This document shows positions 7,265 to 13,004 of a DNA stretch of 13,004 nt, piece by piece. The stretch's first letter is position 1. The number at the start of each line of letters is the position of its first letter. Source of the DNA: an uncultured bacterium (GTDB lineage Bacteria > Hydrothermota > Tepidihabitantia > Tepidihabitantales > Tepidihabitantaceae); assembly GCA_937139435.1 (NCBI GenBank), contig CAKZPX010000245.1, positions 1 to 13,004 on the forward strand. Direction: 5' to 3'. The notes beneath the pieces are model-generated. The model had not been told where the DNA came from, did no database searches, and saw nothing but the letters and a program-made list of their open reading frames with translations. The translations under genes and the position numbers were made by a program.

Positions 7265-7297
7265 GGGGGGTCCTTTACGGACCCCCTTTTATTTTTC
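7265..7297 (+). terminator. Rho-independent terminator
   Basis: A GC-rich stem GGGGGTCC (7266-7273) pairs with GGACCCCC (7279-7286) around a 5-nt TTTAC loop. It is followed by TTTTATTTTT on the plus strand. It ends transcription of the secreted protein gene 20 nt after its stop. The T-tract runs into the end of the convergent metallopeptidase gene (stop at 7291-7289). The minus strand has no T-tract after the stem, so it works in one direction only. Confidence 0.92.
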
Positions 7298-7657
7298 CCT
7301 TTCCAGGCGGTAGAGTGCTTCGTCGGCAAGCCCGAAGTAGTGCCCGATTTCGTGGATTGTGACCCGGCGCACCAGTTCCCGCAGTTCCGCCTCGTTTCTC
7401 GCAAGGGCGGTAATCGGCTCCTGGAAGATCACGATGGTATCAGGCAGGACATTGCCATAGAACGGTCCACGACGGTTAAATGGCACCCCCTGATAGACAC
7501 CAAGGATTGTGGATGGGTCTTTGCCCAGTTTTTCTGCCAGTTCCGGTGGTGCCATTGGCATTACCATTACCCCGAGGTTTTTAATCCGCTGGCGGAAAAA
7601 TGGTGGCAGGTTTTGCACCACCTCTTCTACCAGAAGGAGAAATTCGTCCCGGGTCAA
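7289..7657 (-). CDS. Small zincin-like metallopeptidase family protein
   Basis: A cytoplasmic protein of 122 residues matching the small zincin family (Pfam Zincin_1, formerly DUF1025 type). These are predicted zinc-dependent peptidases of unknown substrate. The family order is complete: an N-terminal helix (LTRDEFLLLVEEVVQNLPPF), LGVYQGVPFNRRGPFYG, a strand VLPDTIVIFQEPI, and the zinc motif HEIGHYFGLAD (HEIGH at residues 102-106). A longer frame reaches up to 7729, but those extra 24 residues lie inside yggS and have no family counterpart. TTG 7657 matches the family N-terminus. It sits one base after the yggS stop and has GGGAG (7666-7662) 4 nt upstream, so I choose it. It is probably translated from the yggS transcript. 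Confidence 0.85.
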   Translation of the reverse strand: MTRDEFLLLVEEVVQNLPPFFRQRIKNLGVMVMPMAPPELAEKLGKDPSTILGVYQGVPFNRRGPFYGNVLPDTIVIFQEPITALARNEAELRELVRRVTIHEIGHYFGLADEALYRLEREK

Positions 7658-7658
7658 T

Positions 7659-8345
7659 TTACTCCCTTGGTCCGAAAATGGCGGTGCCGATGCGAATGAT
7701 TGTAGCACCGCACTGGATACCAACCTCAAAGTCGGAACTCATCCCCATTGACAGGTGCGGTAAGGGAATGGTAAAACGCTGGCGCATCTCTTCGGCGAGA
7801 CGGGCAAGGAGTTGGAAGCAGGGGCGGGAAGCCTCGGGTTCGGTTACCGCCCAGCCCGGACCGATGGTCATCAGCCCCTGGATCTGAAGCCGGGACAGGG
7901 TCAGCATCTCTTTCAGCATCTCCGGCAGTTGCTCCGGTGTGACACCGTGCTTGGTTTTTTCAGCCGAGGTGTTGACCTCGATCAAAACTGGCATGGTTTT
8001 GTTCAACTGTTCGCAACGGCGCTGGATTTCCCGGGCCAGGTGCAGGGAGTCAACGCTCTCAATCAGGTGAAAAAGTTCCAGCGCCTTTTTTACCTTATTT
8101 GTCTGCAGGGTTCCGACCAGATGCCATTGCACCGGTTCGGTAATTAACGGGATTTTTCCTGCCGCCTCCTGTACCCGGTTTTCTCCGAAGTGGGTGATAC
8201 CGGCAGTGATCGCCTCTCTAATCAGTTCCACCGGTTTGGTTTTTGTTACCGCAACCAGGATGATTTCCTCCGGGTTTCTATTCACCTGAATACAGGCGCG
8301 TTTGACCCGTTCATAGATGGCGTTGAGATTCTCTTTAACTCCCAT
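7659..8345 (-). CDS. yggS: YggS/PLPBP family pyridoxal-phosphate-binding protein
   Basis: A cytoplasmic protein of PLP homeostasis. The family is a single TIM barrel that binds pyridoxal 5'-phosphate and has no proven enzymatic reaction. The 228 residues fit the usual length. Visible motifs are the PLP-lysine in VAVTKTKPVE (K35), HFGENRVQE (52-60), WHLVGTLQTNKVKKA (74-88), IESVDS (95-100), LIEVNTSAEKTKHGV (121-135), GLMTIGP (157-163) and the phosphate-binding end LSMGMSSDFEVGI...GATIIRIGTAIFG (198-225). The ATG at 8345 fits the family N-terminus. There is no Shine-Dalgarno site, but a promoter ends 6 nt upstream. It is first in a two-gene operon with the zincin gene, one base apart. The more common bacterial neighbours (proC, yggT, sepF) are not here. 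Confidence 0.95.
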   Translation of the reverse strand: MGVKENLNAIYERVKRACIQVNRNPEEIILVAVTKTKPVELIREAITAGITHFGENRVQEAAGKIPLITEPVQWHLVGTLQTNKVKKALELFHLIESVDSLHLAREIQRRCEQLNKTMPVLIEVNTSAEKTKHGVTPEQLPEMLKEMLTLSRLQIQGLMTIGPGWAVTEPEASRPCFQLLARLAEEMRQRFTIPLPHLSMGMSSDFEVGIQCGATIIRIGTAIFGPRE

Positions 8346-8351
8346 CAGAGG

Positions 8352-8379
8352 ATTATAGACCCCATCGGTTTAAAATCAA
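8352..8379 (-). promoter_or_regulatory. Sigma70-like promoter of the yggS operon (leaderless geometry)
   Basis: On the minus strand TTGATT (8379-8374), a 16-nt spacer and a perfect TATAAT (8357-8352). The ATG of yggS follows after 6 nt, with no Shine-Dalgarno sequence between or before. Confidence 0.65.
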
Positions 8380-8516
8380 GGAGGCAACAGGAAAATAACT
8401 CACCAGGCAGCCCGGGGTATACCACTGACGCTGATAATTATTGTGGCTATTTTTCCTAACACTGTGCTGATTAATAAATTATGAGTATGTTGGCGGTTGC
8501 AGGTAAACTCGGGGCG

Positions 8517-8544
8517 TTAATTTCTGCCCGAGCTTGGCTCTAAT
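8517..8544 (+). promoter_or_regulatory. Possible promoter of the 123-residue protein gene
   Basis: TTAATT (8517-8522) is a weak -35 box, followed by a 16-nt spacer and TCTAAT (8539-8544, 5 of 6). It would give a leader of about 25 nt carrying the GGAGG Shine-Dalgarno site. The remaining sequence from 8380 to 8516 shows nothing I can identify. Confidence 0.3.
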
Positions 8545-8575
8545 TGTATAGAAAGGCAAAAACAAAGGAGGCAAA

Positions 8576-8947
8576 ATGGCAAAGGATTTGATGAAAAGGA
8601 TAGAATGGTGGCTCGTCAAGACCGAGCCGGATGCGGTGCAGGAGCGGCTTAAGGCGCTGCGCGCGGCGATGATACGACATTACCAGTGGGAGCAGGCAGC
8701 GCTCTGGGAGGTGGAGACAAAGGTGCGCCAGGTTTTAAACAGTGCTGACCTGCCATCAATCCTCTACCCGTTTTATCTGGATTTTGGGCGGGAGGTGTAT
8801 GCCCGTAAGCGCCGGCTGTCCGGTAGTTCCCTGGTGCGTGAGGTGCGGGTGCTGCTGGAGAAGTGGGTGTTAAGGGGGCTGGACCGGGAGGTATTGAATC
8901 GGGTGCGGGATGAGGCGATGTCGGTAAAGGGACCAGGAGAGGGATAG
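8576..8947 (+). CDS. Hypothetical protein, 123 residues
   Basis: I do not recognise this protein. It is basic and strongly charged, mostly predicted helical, with no signal peptide or membrane segment. Trp and aromatic residues cluster near the start (MKRIEWWLVK, 6-15) and in the middle (ILYPFYLDFGREVY, 62-75). A charged helix-like C-terminal half follows (REVRVLLEKWVLRGL). The start is well supported: GGAGG (8567-8571) lies 4 nt before ATG 8576. The GC-rich codon use fits its neighbours. It ends 52 nt before the glycosyltransferase gene, which appears to have its own promoter, so joint function is not implied. Confidence 0.7.
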   Translation: MAKDLMKRIEWWLVKTEPDAVQERLKALRAAMIRHYQWEQAALWEVETKVRQVLNSADLPSILYPFYLDFGREVYARKRRLSGSSLVREVRVLLEKWVLRGLDREVLNRVRDEAMSVKGPGEG

Positions 8948-8963
8948 GGCACGGTTATTCTCC

Positions 8964-8991
8964 TTGACATAAGCAAACGGATGGTGATACT
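8964..8991 (+). promoter_or_regulatory. Sigma70-like promoter of the glycosyltransferase gene (leaderless geometry)
   Basis: TTGACA (8964-8969), a 16-nt spacer and GATACT (8986-8991, 4 of 6). ATG 9000 follows after 8 nt and no Shine-Dalgarno site is present. The distances are the same as at 256 and 5379. Confidence 0.55.
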
Positions 8992-8999
8992 CAAATTCT

Positions 9000-10916
9000 A
9001 TGGCGGCGCGGCAAAAGGGCGATCGAGCGAAGAAAACAGCGGGTTCGGACCGGTCCGGGATGGTATTGGTTATCGGAGTGGCGTTTCTTCTGCGTCTGGT
9101 GTATCTCCTGCAGGCAAGGGCGCAGGACCCGCTGTTCTTCACACCACAGCTGGATGCGCTCTATCACCATCAGTGGGCGATGGCGATTGTCAATCACCAG
9201 GAGTTTATTAACGATGCCTATTTCCGGGCACCACTTTATCCGTTTTTTCTCGCCCTGATTTACCGGGTGTTCGGGATTAACCTTTTCTGGGCAAGGTTGA
9301 TTCAGGCAGGGCTGGGGGCGCTGAGTTGCGGTGTTTTGTTTTTTCTCGGTCAGTGGCTCTTTGACCGCCGGGCAGGACTGATTGCGGGTGTTTTAATGGC
9401 GGTGTATCCGCTGTTTATCTATTTTGATGGGGAACTGTTGATTGCGGTGCTTTTATTATTTTTGATTCTTGTGGGTTTTCTGACCCTGTTTCTTGCCTGG
9501 AGAAAAGACCGGCACTGGTTTCTGCCCGGTTTGATCTTCGGTCTGGCAGCGATTGCGCGACCCAATGTGCTTTTATTTGTTCTTTCCCTGGTTTTCTGGT
9601 TTCGGTTTGAATACCGCCGGGAGTTCTGGCGCCGGGCGGTGCCATTTTTTCTCTGCCTCCTGGTGCCGATTCTTCCGGTGACGGTGCGTAACTATTTAAA
9701 GAGCGGAAAATTAGTTTTAATTGCCTGGCAGGGCGGGACAAACTTCTACATCGGTAACAATGAGTTATCCGATGGCACAACCGCAATTGTGCCGGGCACC
9801 CGGGCAAGCTGGTGGGGTGGTTATAATGATGTCAAAATAGGGGCAGAAAAGGCGCTGGGCAGGGAGTTAAGCGGGGCAGAGATTGACCGGTTCTGGTTTC
9901 GGAAAGGTCTGGAGTTCTGGCGCACCCGCACCGTTAAGGCGCTCGGTCTGACCCTGCGCAAGGTTTATCTCTGGTTCAGCGGTTATGAGGTGTCCAATGA
10001 CCGGGACGTTTATTTTTTCAAGCGCTACACTCTGCTCAACCTGCTGTTATTCAAAACACCGTGGTTAAAATTTCCCTTTGGTGTGGTTCTGCCCCTGGCG
10101 CTGGTCGGGATTTATCTTACCCGGAGTCGCTGGCGCATGCTCCTGCCGGTTTATCTTTTTCTCGGCACCTATGCGCTATCTTTCATTCCGTTTTTTATTA
10201 CCGCCCGTTATCGGATGCCGGTGGTGCCGTTCTTTTTGCTTTTTGCGGTGGCAGGGGCAAGGGAGCTCAGCCGTTTGCGGGGGAAGCAACTGACCGTGCC
10301 CCTGCTTATTGCGGTTTGCTCGTTTGTTTTTTTTAACCTTAACCTTGCTGGCACGGGCAGGATTGAGGACCCGGCGCAGAATCACTTTACCGCTGCTCTG
10401 GGTTATTATGAGCGGGGCAGGCAGGACCGGGCTGAGGTGGAGATTGAACGGGCGCTGGCGCTTGACTCCGCAACCAATATCCTTTCCCTGCGGGTGACGA
10501 CGCTCTTAAAACAGGGCAGGATTGACGAGGCGAAAAGGGTGGCGGAGGCGGCGGTGCGTTTGCATCCGGATGAGCCAGATGCCCATGGTATTGCGGGTAA
10601 TGTCTGGGCAACAGCCGGGGAGCCGGGTGTGGCGGAAAGGTTTTTCCAGCGGGTGGTGGAACTTGACCCTTACTCGGCAGAGGGCTGGAACAACCTGGGC
10701 AATATTGCCTTATTGCGCCAGGATTTTTCTTCTGCCCGTCGCTTTTACGAACAGGCGTTGCGTTTGAGTCCATCCTGGTCAATGCCCTTGTTTCACCTCG
10801 GGCTGGTTTACTACTATCAGGGTGAAACGGACTCGGCGCGGATTGTCTGGCAGCGGGTGTTAAAGATCGACCCGAACTACATCCGGGCAAAAGAGGCGCT
10901 CCGGCACCTGCGTTGA
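9000..10916 (+). CDS. GT-C membrane glycosyltransferase (GT39/ArnT-like) fused to TPR repeats
   Basis: An inner-membrane protein of 638 residues, predicted to transfer a sugar from a lipid-linked donor. A basic N-terminus (1-19) precedes about 11 hydrophobic helices (about 22-40, 76-229 and 360-449). The first large loop has the GT-C style acidic segment 'PQLDALYHHQWA' (D52 is the candidate catalytic residue). 'YFRAPLYPFFLALIYRVFG' (74-92) follows, typical of PMT/ArnT-like enzymes. A long loop (about 240-345) includes GGTNFYIGNN. From about residue 461 come five TPR units of about 34 residues, for example AEGWNNLGNIA...FYEQALRLSP (560-591). These probably lie outside the membrane and bind a protein partner. 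Acceptor and sugar are unknown. The start is supported by promoter spacing, not by a Shine-Dalgarno site. Confidence 0.85.
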   Translation: MAARQKGDRAKKTAGSDRSGMVLVIGVAFLLRLVYLLQARAQDPLFFTPQLDALYHHQWAMAIVNHQEFINDAYFRAPLYPFFLALIYRVFGINLFWARLIQAGLGALSCGVLFFLGQWLFDRRAGLIAGVLMAVYPLFIYFDGELLIAVLLLFLILVGFLTLFLAWRKDRHWFLPGLIFGLAAIARPNVLLFVLSLVFWFRFEYRREFWRRAVPFFLCLLVPILPVTVRNYLKSGKLVLIAWQGGTNFYIGNNELSDGTTAIVPGTRASWWGGYNDVKIGAEKALGRELSGAEIDRFWFRKGLEFWRTRTVKALGLTLRKVYLWFSGYEVSNDRDVYFFKRYTLLNLLLFKTPWLKFPFGVVLPLALVGIYLTRSRWRMLLPVYLFLGTYALSFIPFFITARYRMPVVPFFLLFAVAGARELSRLRGKQLTVPLLIAVCSFVFFNLNLAGTGRIEDPAQNHFTAALGYYERGRQDRAEVEIERALALDSATNILSLRVTTLLKQGRIDEAKRVAEAAVRLHPDEPDAHGIAGNVWATAGEPGVAERFFQRVVELDPYSAEGWNNLGNIALLRQDFSSARRFYEQALRLSPSWSMPLFHLGLVYYYQGETDSARIVWQRVLKIDPNYIRAKEALRHLR

Positions 10917-10949
10917 ACCGGAAGTTAGTTAATATCGTCCAGTATTTCT

Positions 10950-12191
10950 TTACAACTGGCGCAAGCGGGGGTGGACTAGGGAAACGGCGGTCAGGGTAAG
11001 AAGTACCGCAATCCCGCCAGTCAGAAGGGCAAAGGGTGCACCCTTCGCCTGAGCAATTGCACCGGCAATAAGACTGCCAATCGGAAACATACCGTTAAAG
11101 AAGATGTTAAACACACTCATTGTCCGACCGCGCAGGTGGTCCGGACTATTGGTTTGAATCAGGGTGTTGGTGAGGGAGGCGATGCTTGTCTGGCAGAATC
11201 CGATAAAGACCAAAAGGGCAAGGGCAACAACGGGAAGGCGGACAAAGGAAAAGATGATAATCAGCGCACCCAGTAACCCGGTGCCGGCAAAAAGGATTTT
11301 TCCCCGGTGACGGGTCCGGCTTAACGTTGCCAGGGTGAGCCCGCCGGTTAACGCTCCGGCACCGAGTGCGGTCATCATTAAACCGTAACCGCGGGCGTCA
11401 AGGTGCAGGACATCACGGGCAATCACCGGCATCAGCGGGATGTAGCAGATGCCAAAGGAGGAGAAAACGCCGGTCATAATCATCAGGATACGGATGTCAG
11501 GATGGTTTTTAACAAACCGGACCCCGGTCAGAATGCGCCGGGTGAACCTTTCATCGCTCCCGGGAGCGGATGGGGTATTGAGACGGATGAAGAAAAGGGC
11601 GATGATGATTGCCAGAAAACTGGCAGAGTTGAGGGCAAAGCAGACCGCCGGACCGGTAAAGGTAAGCAGAGAACCGGCAAGCGCCGGTCCAATCATCCGG
11701 GCGATGTTAAACATTGAGGAGTTGAGTGCGATGGCGTTGAGGATGTCCTTTTTTCCTACCAGTTCCGGTATCAGCGTTTGAGCAACCGGCGCATTGACCG
11801 CGGTGAAGATACCGGCGATCGCTGAGATGGCGAGGATAAAGTAGATGTTGATGGTTTTTGTCCAGGTAAGAATGGCAAGGAGCAGGGCAAAAACGGCAAG
11901 ACCGGACTGAGTGAAAAGCATCAGTTTGCGTTTATCCATATGGTCTGAGAGCACACCCGCAGGCAGGGAGACAAACCAGACCGCCAGCCAGCTCAGGGTG
12001 GAGTCCAGTCCGACAAAAAAAGGCGAGTTAGTTAAGGAAAGCACCAGCCAGCTCTTGGCGGTGTTCTGCATCCAGGTGCCGACAAAGGAGATGATATTGC
12101 CGAACCAGTAGAGCCGGAAGTTCTTGTGCCGGAACGCCGCAAAGGTTGCGGGCAGGCGGAATTCACCGGTGGTAGAACCTGGGTCTGCCAT
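10950..12191 (-). CDS. Major facilitator superfamily transporter (MFS_3/EntS-like)
   Basis: An inner-membrane exporter-like protein of 413 residues with 12 hydrophobic helices. The N-terminal block FRHKNFRLYWFGNIISFVGTW (20-40) with MQNTAKSWLV, the loop 2-3 motif A variant GVLSDHMDKRKL (79-90), and IPELVGKKDILNAIALNS (141-158) with IARMIGPALAG are typical of the EntS-like MFS_3 branch. So is SPDHLRGRTMSVFNIFF near the end. Members export siderophores or drugs, but the substrate here cannot be read. There is no Shine-Dalgarno site. A weaker promoter lies 10 nt before the ATG, again pointing to little or no leader. The gene converges on the glycosyltransferase gene across a 33-bp gap in which I see no terminator. 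Confidence 0.92.
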   Translation of the reverse strand: MADPGSTTGEFRLPATFAAFRHKNFRLYWFGNIISFVGTWMQNTAKSWLVLSLTNSPFFVGLDSTLSWLAVWFVSLPAGVLSDHMDKRKLMLFTQSGLAVFALLLAILTWTKTINIYFILAISAIAGIFTAVNAPVAQTLIPELVGKKDILNAIALNSSMFNIARMIGPALAGSLLTFTGPAVCFALNSASFLAIIIALFFIRLNTPSAPGSDERFTRRILTGVRFVKNHPDIRILMIMTGVFSSFGICYIPLMPVIARDVLHLDARGYGLMMTALGAGALTGGLTLATLSRTRHRGKILFAGTGLLGALIIIFSFVRLPVVALALLVFIGFCQTSIASLTNTLIQTNSPDHLRGRTMSVFNIFFNGMFPIGSLIAGAIAQAKGAPFALLTGGIAVLLTLTAVSLVHPRLRQL

Positions 12192-12201
12192 TCAATCAAC
12201 A

Positions 12202-12229
12202 ATATTAACATTTTTTCTTTCGGTGTCTA
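12202..12229 (-). promoter_or_regulatory. Possible promoter of the MFS transporter gene
   Basis: On the minus strand TAGACA (12229-12224, 5 of 6), a 16-nt spacer and TAATAT (12207-12202, 4 of 6). It ends 10 nt before the ATG at 12191, implying a leader of only a few bases. Confidence 0.4.
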
Positions 12230-12277
12230 TGTCTTTTATCTGCCGTTTAACAGTTCTGACCGCTGGCGGTTAATAAC

Positions 12278-12305
12278 TTGACAGAATACAGGAAAATGTT
12301 ATAAG
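12278..12305 (+). promoter_or_regulatory. Sigma70-like promoter of the WG-repeat lipoprotein gene
   Basis: TTGACA (12278-12283), a 16-nt spacer and TATAAG (12300-12305, 5 of 6). An ATG at 12312 lies 6 nt downstream, in frame with the Shine-Dalgarno-preceded ATG at 12342. Confidence 0.65.
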
Positions 12306-12330
12306 GATTATATGAAAGGGAACATTGCTA

Positions 12331-12337
12331 AAGGAGG
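12331..12337 (+). promoter_or_regulatory. Shine-Dalgarno site that decides the start at 12342
   Basis: AAGGAGG ends 4 nt before ATG 12342. It is the reason for choosing this start over the in-frame ATG at 12312, which instead stands in a leaderless position behind the promoter. Confidence 0.7.
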
Positions 12338-12341
12338 CAGG

Positions 12342-13004
12342 ATGAGGCGAATTGTTCTGCTTGTTGGAATGTTAATTTTTGCCGGTTGTCTTAATCAGGA
12401 TGGCGGTGCTGGGCTGTTTCCGATAGAAGAAAATGACCGCTGGGGTTATATTGATGCGCAGGGTAAGGTTGTTATTAATCCGCAGTTTGATTATGCAGAA
12501 ATTTTTTCTGAAAAACTGGCGCCGGTAAAGGTTGGACAACGCTGGGGTTACATTGAGCCTTCGGGCGGACTGGTGATAAACCCACGGTTTGACGGGGCAG
12601 GAAAATTTTCTGAAGGACGGGCACGGGTGATTGAGCAAGGCAAGTTTGGTTATATTGACCGGGAAGGAAGGATAGTTGTTGAGCCGAGCTTTATCTGGGC
12701 CGAGGATTTTTCCGAGGACCGAGGACTGGTGCTTTATGGTGGCAAATGGGGATATGTTGATAAAAACGGGCACTTTATTATTAATCCCCAGTTTGACTGG
12801 GCAGGTAATTTTTCTGAAGGGCTGGCGATGGTTCTGGTTAGTGGCAGATGTGGTTATATTAACCCTGACGGTCAGTTTATTATTAATCCCCAGTTTGACT
12901 GGGCAGGAGATTTTTCCGAAGGCAGGGCTGGGGTAAAATCTGGCAACAGCTGGGGATATATAGACAAATCAGGCAGGTTTGTGATTAACCCCCAGTTTGA
13001 TGAG
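12342..13004 (+). CDS. WG-repeat lipoprotein, N-terminal 221 residues (runs off right edge)
   Basis: An exported lipid-anchored repeat protein. The start MRRIVLLVGMLIFAGC is a lipoprotein signal peptide with the lipobox FAGC (Cys16). It is followed by tandem WG repeats (Pfam WG_beta_rep type) with the pattern W-G-Y-I-D...G..V/I-I-N-P-Q-F-D.A..FSEG. Gly-Tyr pairs fall at residues 35, 69, 103, 137, 171 and 205, an exact 34-residue period, and the last visible unit is cut by the window end. In repeats 3 and 5 the Trp is replaced by Phe102 and Cys170. WG repeats are found in many secreted proteins and their molecular role is not settled. The frame is open to the edge. The 150 bp between this gene and the MFS gene hold the two divergent promoters. 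An alternative start at 12312 would add ten residues (MKGNIAKGGR). Confidence 0.9.
   Translation, partial: MRRIVLLVGMLIFAGCLNQDGGAGLFPIEENDRWGYIDAQGKVVINPQFDYAEIFSEKLAPVKVGQRWGYIEPSGGLVINPRFDGAGKFSEGRARVIEQGKFGYIDREGRIVVEPSFIWAEDFSEDRGLVLYGGKWGYVDKNGHFIINPQFDWAGNFSEGLAMVLVSGRCGYINPDGQFIINPQFDWAGDFSEGRAGVKSGNSWGYIDKSGRFVINPQFDE
12441..13004 (+). repeat. Tandem 102-bp (34-codon) WG repeats
   Basis: Five full units begin at 12441, 12543, 12645, 12747 and 12849, and a partial sixth at 12951. All units have exactly the same length. Units 4 and 5 share a 32-nt identical block (12774-12805 and 12876-12907), whereas the other units agree mostly at the protein level. Confidence 0.9.

Noticed and set aside
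7658..7729. N-terminal extension of the zincin protein by 24 residues
   Set aside because: It lies inside yggS and is absent from the family pattern. The TTG at 7657 has a Shine-Dalgarno site and fits the family start.
8508..8532. 6-bp inverted repeat CTCGGG...CCCGAG upstream of the 8576 gene
   Set aside because: The stem is short, the spacer is 13 nt and no T-tract follows. It is expected by chance in GC-rich DNA.
8481..8543. Short frame MSMLAVAGKLGALISARAWL on the plus strand
   Set aside because: Twenty residues, no Shine-Dalgarno site and no promoter in the leaderless position. It could be a leader peptide but nothing supports translation.
10387..10890. Minus-strand frame of 167 codons
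   Set aside because: It is antisense to the TPR region. Its Pro/Ser/Arg-rich product is the expected mirror of Ala/Arg/Gly-rich TPR codons.
12372..12773. Minus-strand frame of 133 codons with repeated ITPA/NITK words
   Set aside because: It is the antisense image of the 34-codon WG repeats, so its periodicity is inherited.
1..13004. Frequent CCGGTG/CACCGG words across the window
   Set aside because: They occur mainly inside coding sequence and follow from Pro/Thr/Ala-Gly and Thr-Gly codon choice; no spacing or clustering suggests a separate element.

Overview
The window is a dense bacterial segment of moderately high G+C with eleven complete protein genes and two that run off the ends. No RNA gene, mobile element or CRISPR array is visible. 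Two secreted proteins end in a C-terminal domain like the type IX secretion (Por) sorting domain. Alongside them are an FG-GAP-like exported protein, a WG-repeat lipoprotein and a TPR-tailed membrane glycosyltransferase. This mix suggests an uncultivated lineage of the FCB or candidate-division WOR-3 kind. That placement is inference from gene style only; no marker gene is present.

Layout. 1-160 (minus) holds the start of an unidentified gene leaving the left edge. 256-1338 (plus) is an exported FG-GAP-like protein and 1382-1828 (plus) a UPF0158 protein. A minus-strand operon reads from 5379 down to 1817: a 38-residue one-helix protein, a sodium:solute symporter, and a secreted M1 metallopeptidase with a sorting domain. 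It diverges from 5524-7245 (plus), a secreted beta-sandwich protein with the same tail, which ends at a clear rho-independent terminator. A second minus operon (8345 down to 7289) carries the PLP-binding protein YggS and a small zincin-type metallopeptidase. Next come an unrecognised 123-residue protein (8576-8947), a GT-C glycosyltransferase fused to TPRs (9000-10916), a convergent MFS exporter (10950-12191) and the start of a WG-repeat lipoprotein (12342 to the right edge).

The most coherent pattern is in how genes start. At least five transcription-unit-first genes (256, 1382, 5379, 8345, 9000) lack a Shine-Dalgarno sequence. Each instead has a sigma70-like promoter, TTGACA-type then 16 nt then TATAAT-type, ending 6 or 8 nt before the start codon, so the mRNA should begin at or next to the start codon. 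Genes inside operons (5262, 3817, 7657) have Shine-Dalgarno sites. The lipoprotein gene at the right edge has both arrangements, on two in-frame start codons ten codons apart.

Functionally, the symporter operon looks like a peptide or amino-acid scavenging unit: extracellular peptidase plus Na+-driven uptake. The opposing secreted protein may share its divergent promoter region. The other genes look like independent housekeeping or envelope functions.
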